Below are positions 63,867 through 64,000 of a stretch of DNA of 64,000 bases, in pieces (within the stretch, counting starts at the first letter, position 1; each line of letters begins with the position of its first letter). Source of the stretch: Hyphomonas sp. Lineage in GTDB: Bacteria; Pseudomonadota; Alphaproteobacteria; Caulobacterales; Hyphomonadaceae. Both the position numbers and the translations under genes were made by a program. The stretch is from the NCBI RefSeq assembly GCF_016125515.1, contig NZ_WGLO01000006.1, forward strand, positions 1 to 64,000, given 5' to 3'. Under the pieces are notes generated by a model. The model had not been told where the DNA came from. It did not search any database and saw only the letters and a program-made list of their open reading frames with translations.

Positions 63867-64000
63867 GTCAAGTGAAACCGCTTCGTTCCGGATACGGAAC
63901 GAAATGTTCTGTAAACCAATATTAACAAAAAGCTTCAAAGACTCTTGATCCGCGAGTCCACTCGCGTAATAGGTGATTCTTGCGAATCACCACGGGGGTG
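63867..64000. promoter_or_regulatory. palindrome- and GANTC-rich region downstream of mucR
   Basis: TTCGTTCCG/CGGAACGAA (63882-63903, 4-base loop), CGCGAGT/ACTCGCG (63951-63966) and GGTGATTC/GAATCACC (63972-63991) are perfect inverted repeats. GTAA-N7-TTAAC (63911-63926) differs from the CtrA box TTAA-N7-TTAAC by one base. GANTC sites start at 63940, 63954, 63975 and 63984. It probably feeds a gene beyond the window; no ORF is seen in it. Confidence 0.5.

Overview
The window is a gene-dense, GC-rich stretch of a bacterial chromosome, almost certainly from an alphaproteobacterium. Hyphomonadaceae or a close Caulobacterales/Hyphomonadales relative fits best. The pointers are a Ros/MucR-type regulator, a DUF2336 protein, a DUF374-waaA-lpxK-lpxL lipid A operon, a class II DAHP synthase, a cluster of GANTC (CcrM-type) sites beside a near-consensus CtrA box, and many overlapping ATGA/GTGA stop-start junctions. 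The genus is inferred from gene content, not from a marker gene. I see no rRNA, CRISPR array or prophage. The only mobile DNA is the 3' end of an IS5-type transposase at the left edge, plus small REP-like hairpins.

Layout. 1-8.3 kb: IS remnant, a short-chain dehydrogenase, an RND efflux pump with its adaptor, a secreted amidase, Cu/Zn superoxide dismutase, and TlyA. 8.3-14.5 kb: glycine-zipper envelope protein, methyltransferase, outer-membrane barrel, aroC, pdxH, a glyoxalase-superfamily protein and a lipoprotein phosphodiesterase. 14.6-20.1 kb: AlkK-like acyl-CoA synthetase, DUF1499 membrane protein, then a TetR regulator with two matched operator palindromes followed by a UGT-type glycosyltransferase and a haem lipoprotein. 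20.2-24.3 kb: lipid A/Kdo operon and tRNA-Val(CAC). 24.8-32.4 kb: gph, glmU, rpiA, glutathione reductase, an isolated TIR-ParA fusion bordered on one side by a REP-bounded element, and DAHP synthase. 32.6-40.1 kb: CYP153-like P450 with a MarR regulator, MATE pump, HU, and several oxidoreductases. 40.2-45.1 kb: purF, an erythromycin-esterase-like lipoprotein, cvpA and radA. 45.2-54 kb: membrane hydroxylase and AraC regulator, flavoprotein, MlaFE lipid transporter, alanine racemase, MFS and DoxX-like proteins. 54-63.3 kb: DUF2336 protein and a ten-gene Mrp/Mbh-type cation/proton antiporter operon. 63.4 kb to the end: MucR-type regulator and a downstream region dense in palindromes and GANTC sites.

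How the genes work together. Much of the window is envelope biology: lipid A and Kdo (lpxL, lpxK, waaA), UDP-GlcNAc (glmU), D-alanine (alr), phospholipid trafficking (mlaFE), three efflux systems (RND, MATE, MFS) and several predicted lipoproteins. aroC and the DAHP synthase serve the shikimate pathway. The P450 (resembling terminal alkane/fatty-acid hydroxylases) and the AlkK-like acyl-CoA synthetase could belong to a hydrocarbon or fatty-acid route, but they are 17 kb apart and the link is inference.

The most unusual items are: (1) the TIR-ParA fusion, where the position matching the catalytic Glu of TIR NADases appears to be Asp; (2) the antiporter operon, which has archaeal Mbh-like order (E-F-G-A(C-terminal part)-B-C-D), three NuoL/M/N-like subunits instead of two, an extra 145-residue subunit and histidine-rich loops; (3) the paired 27-bp operators of the TetR-glycosyltransferase unit; and (4) the GANTC/CtrA-like palindrome cluster at the right edge.
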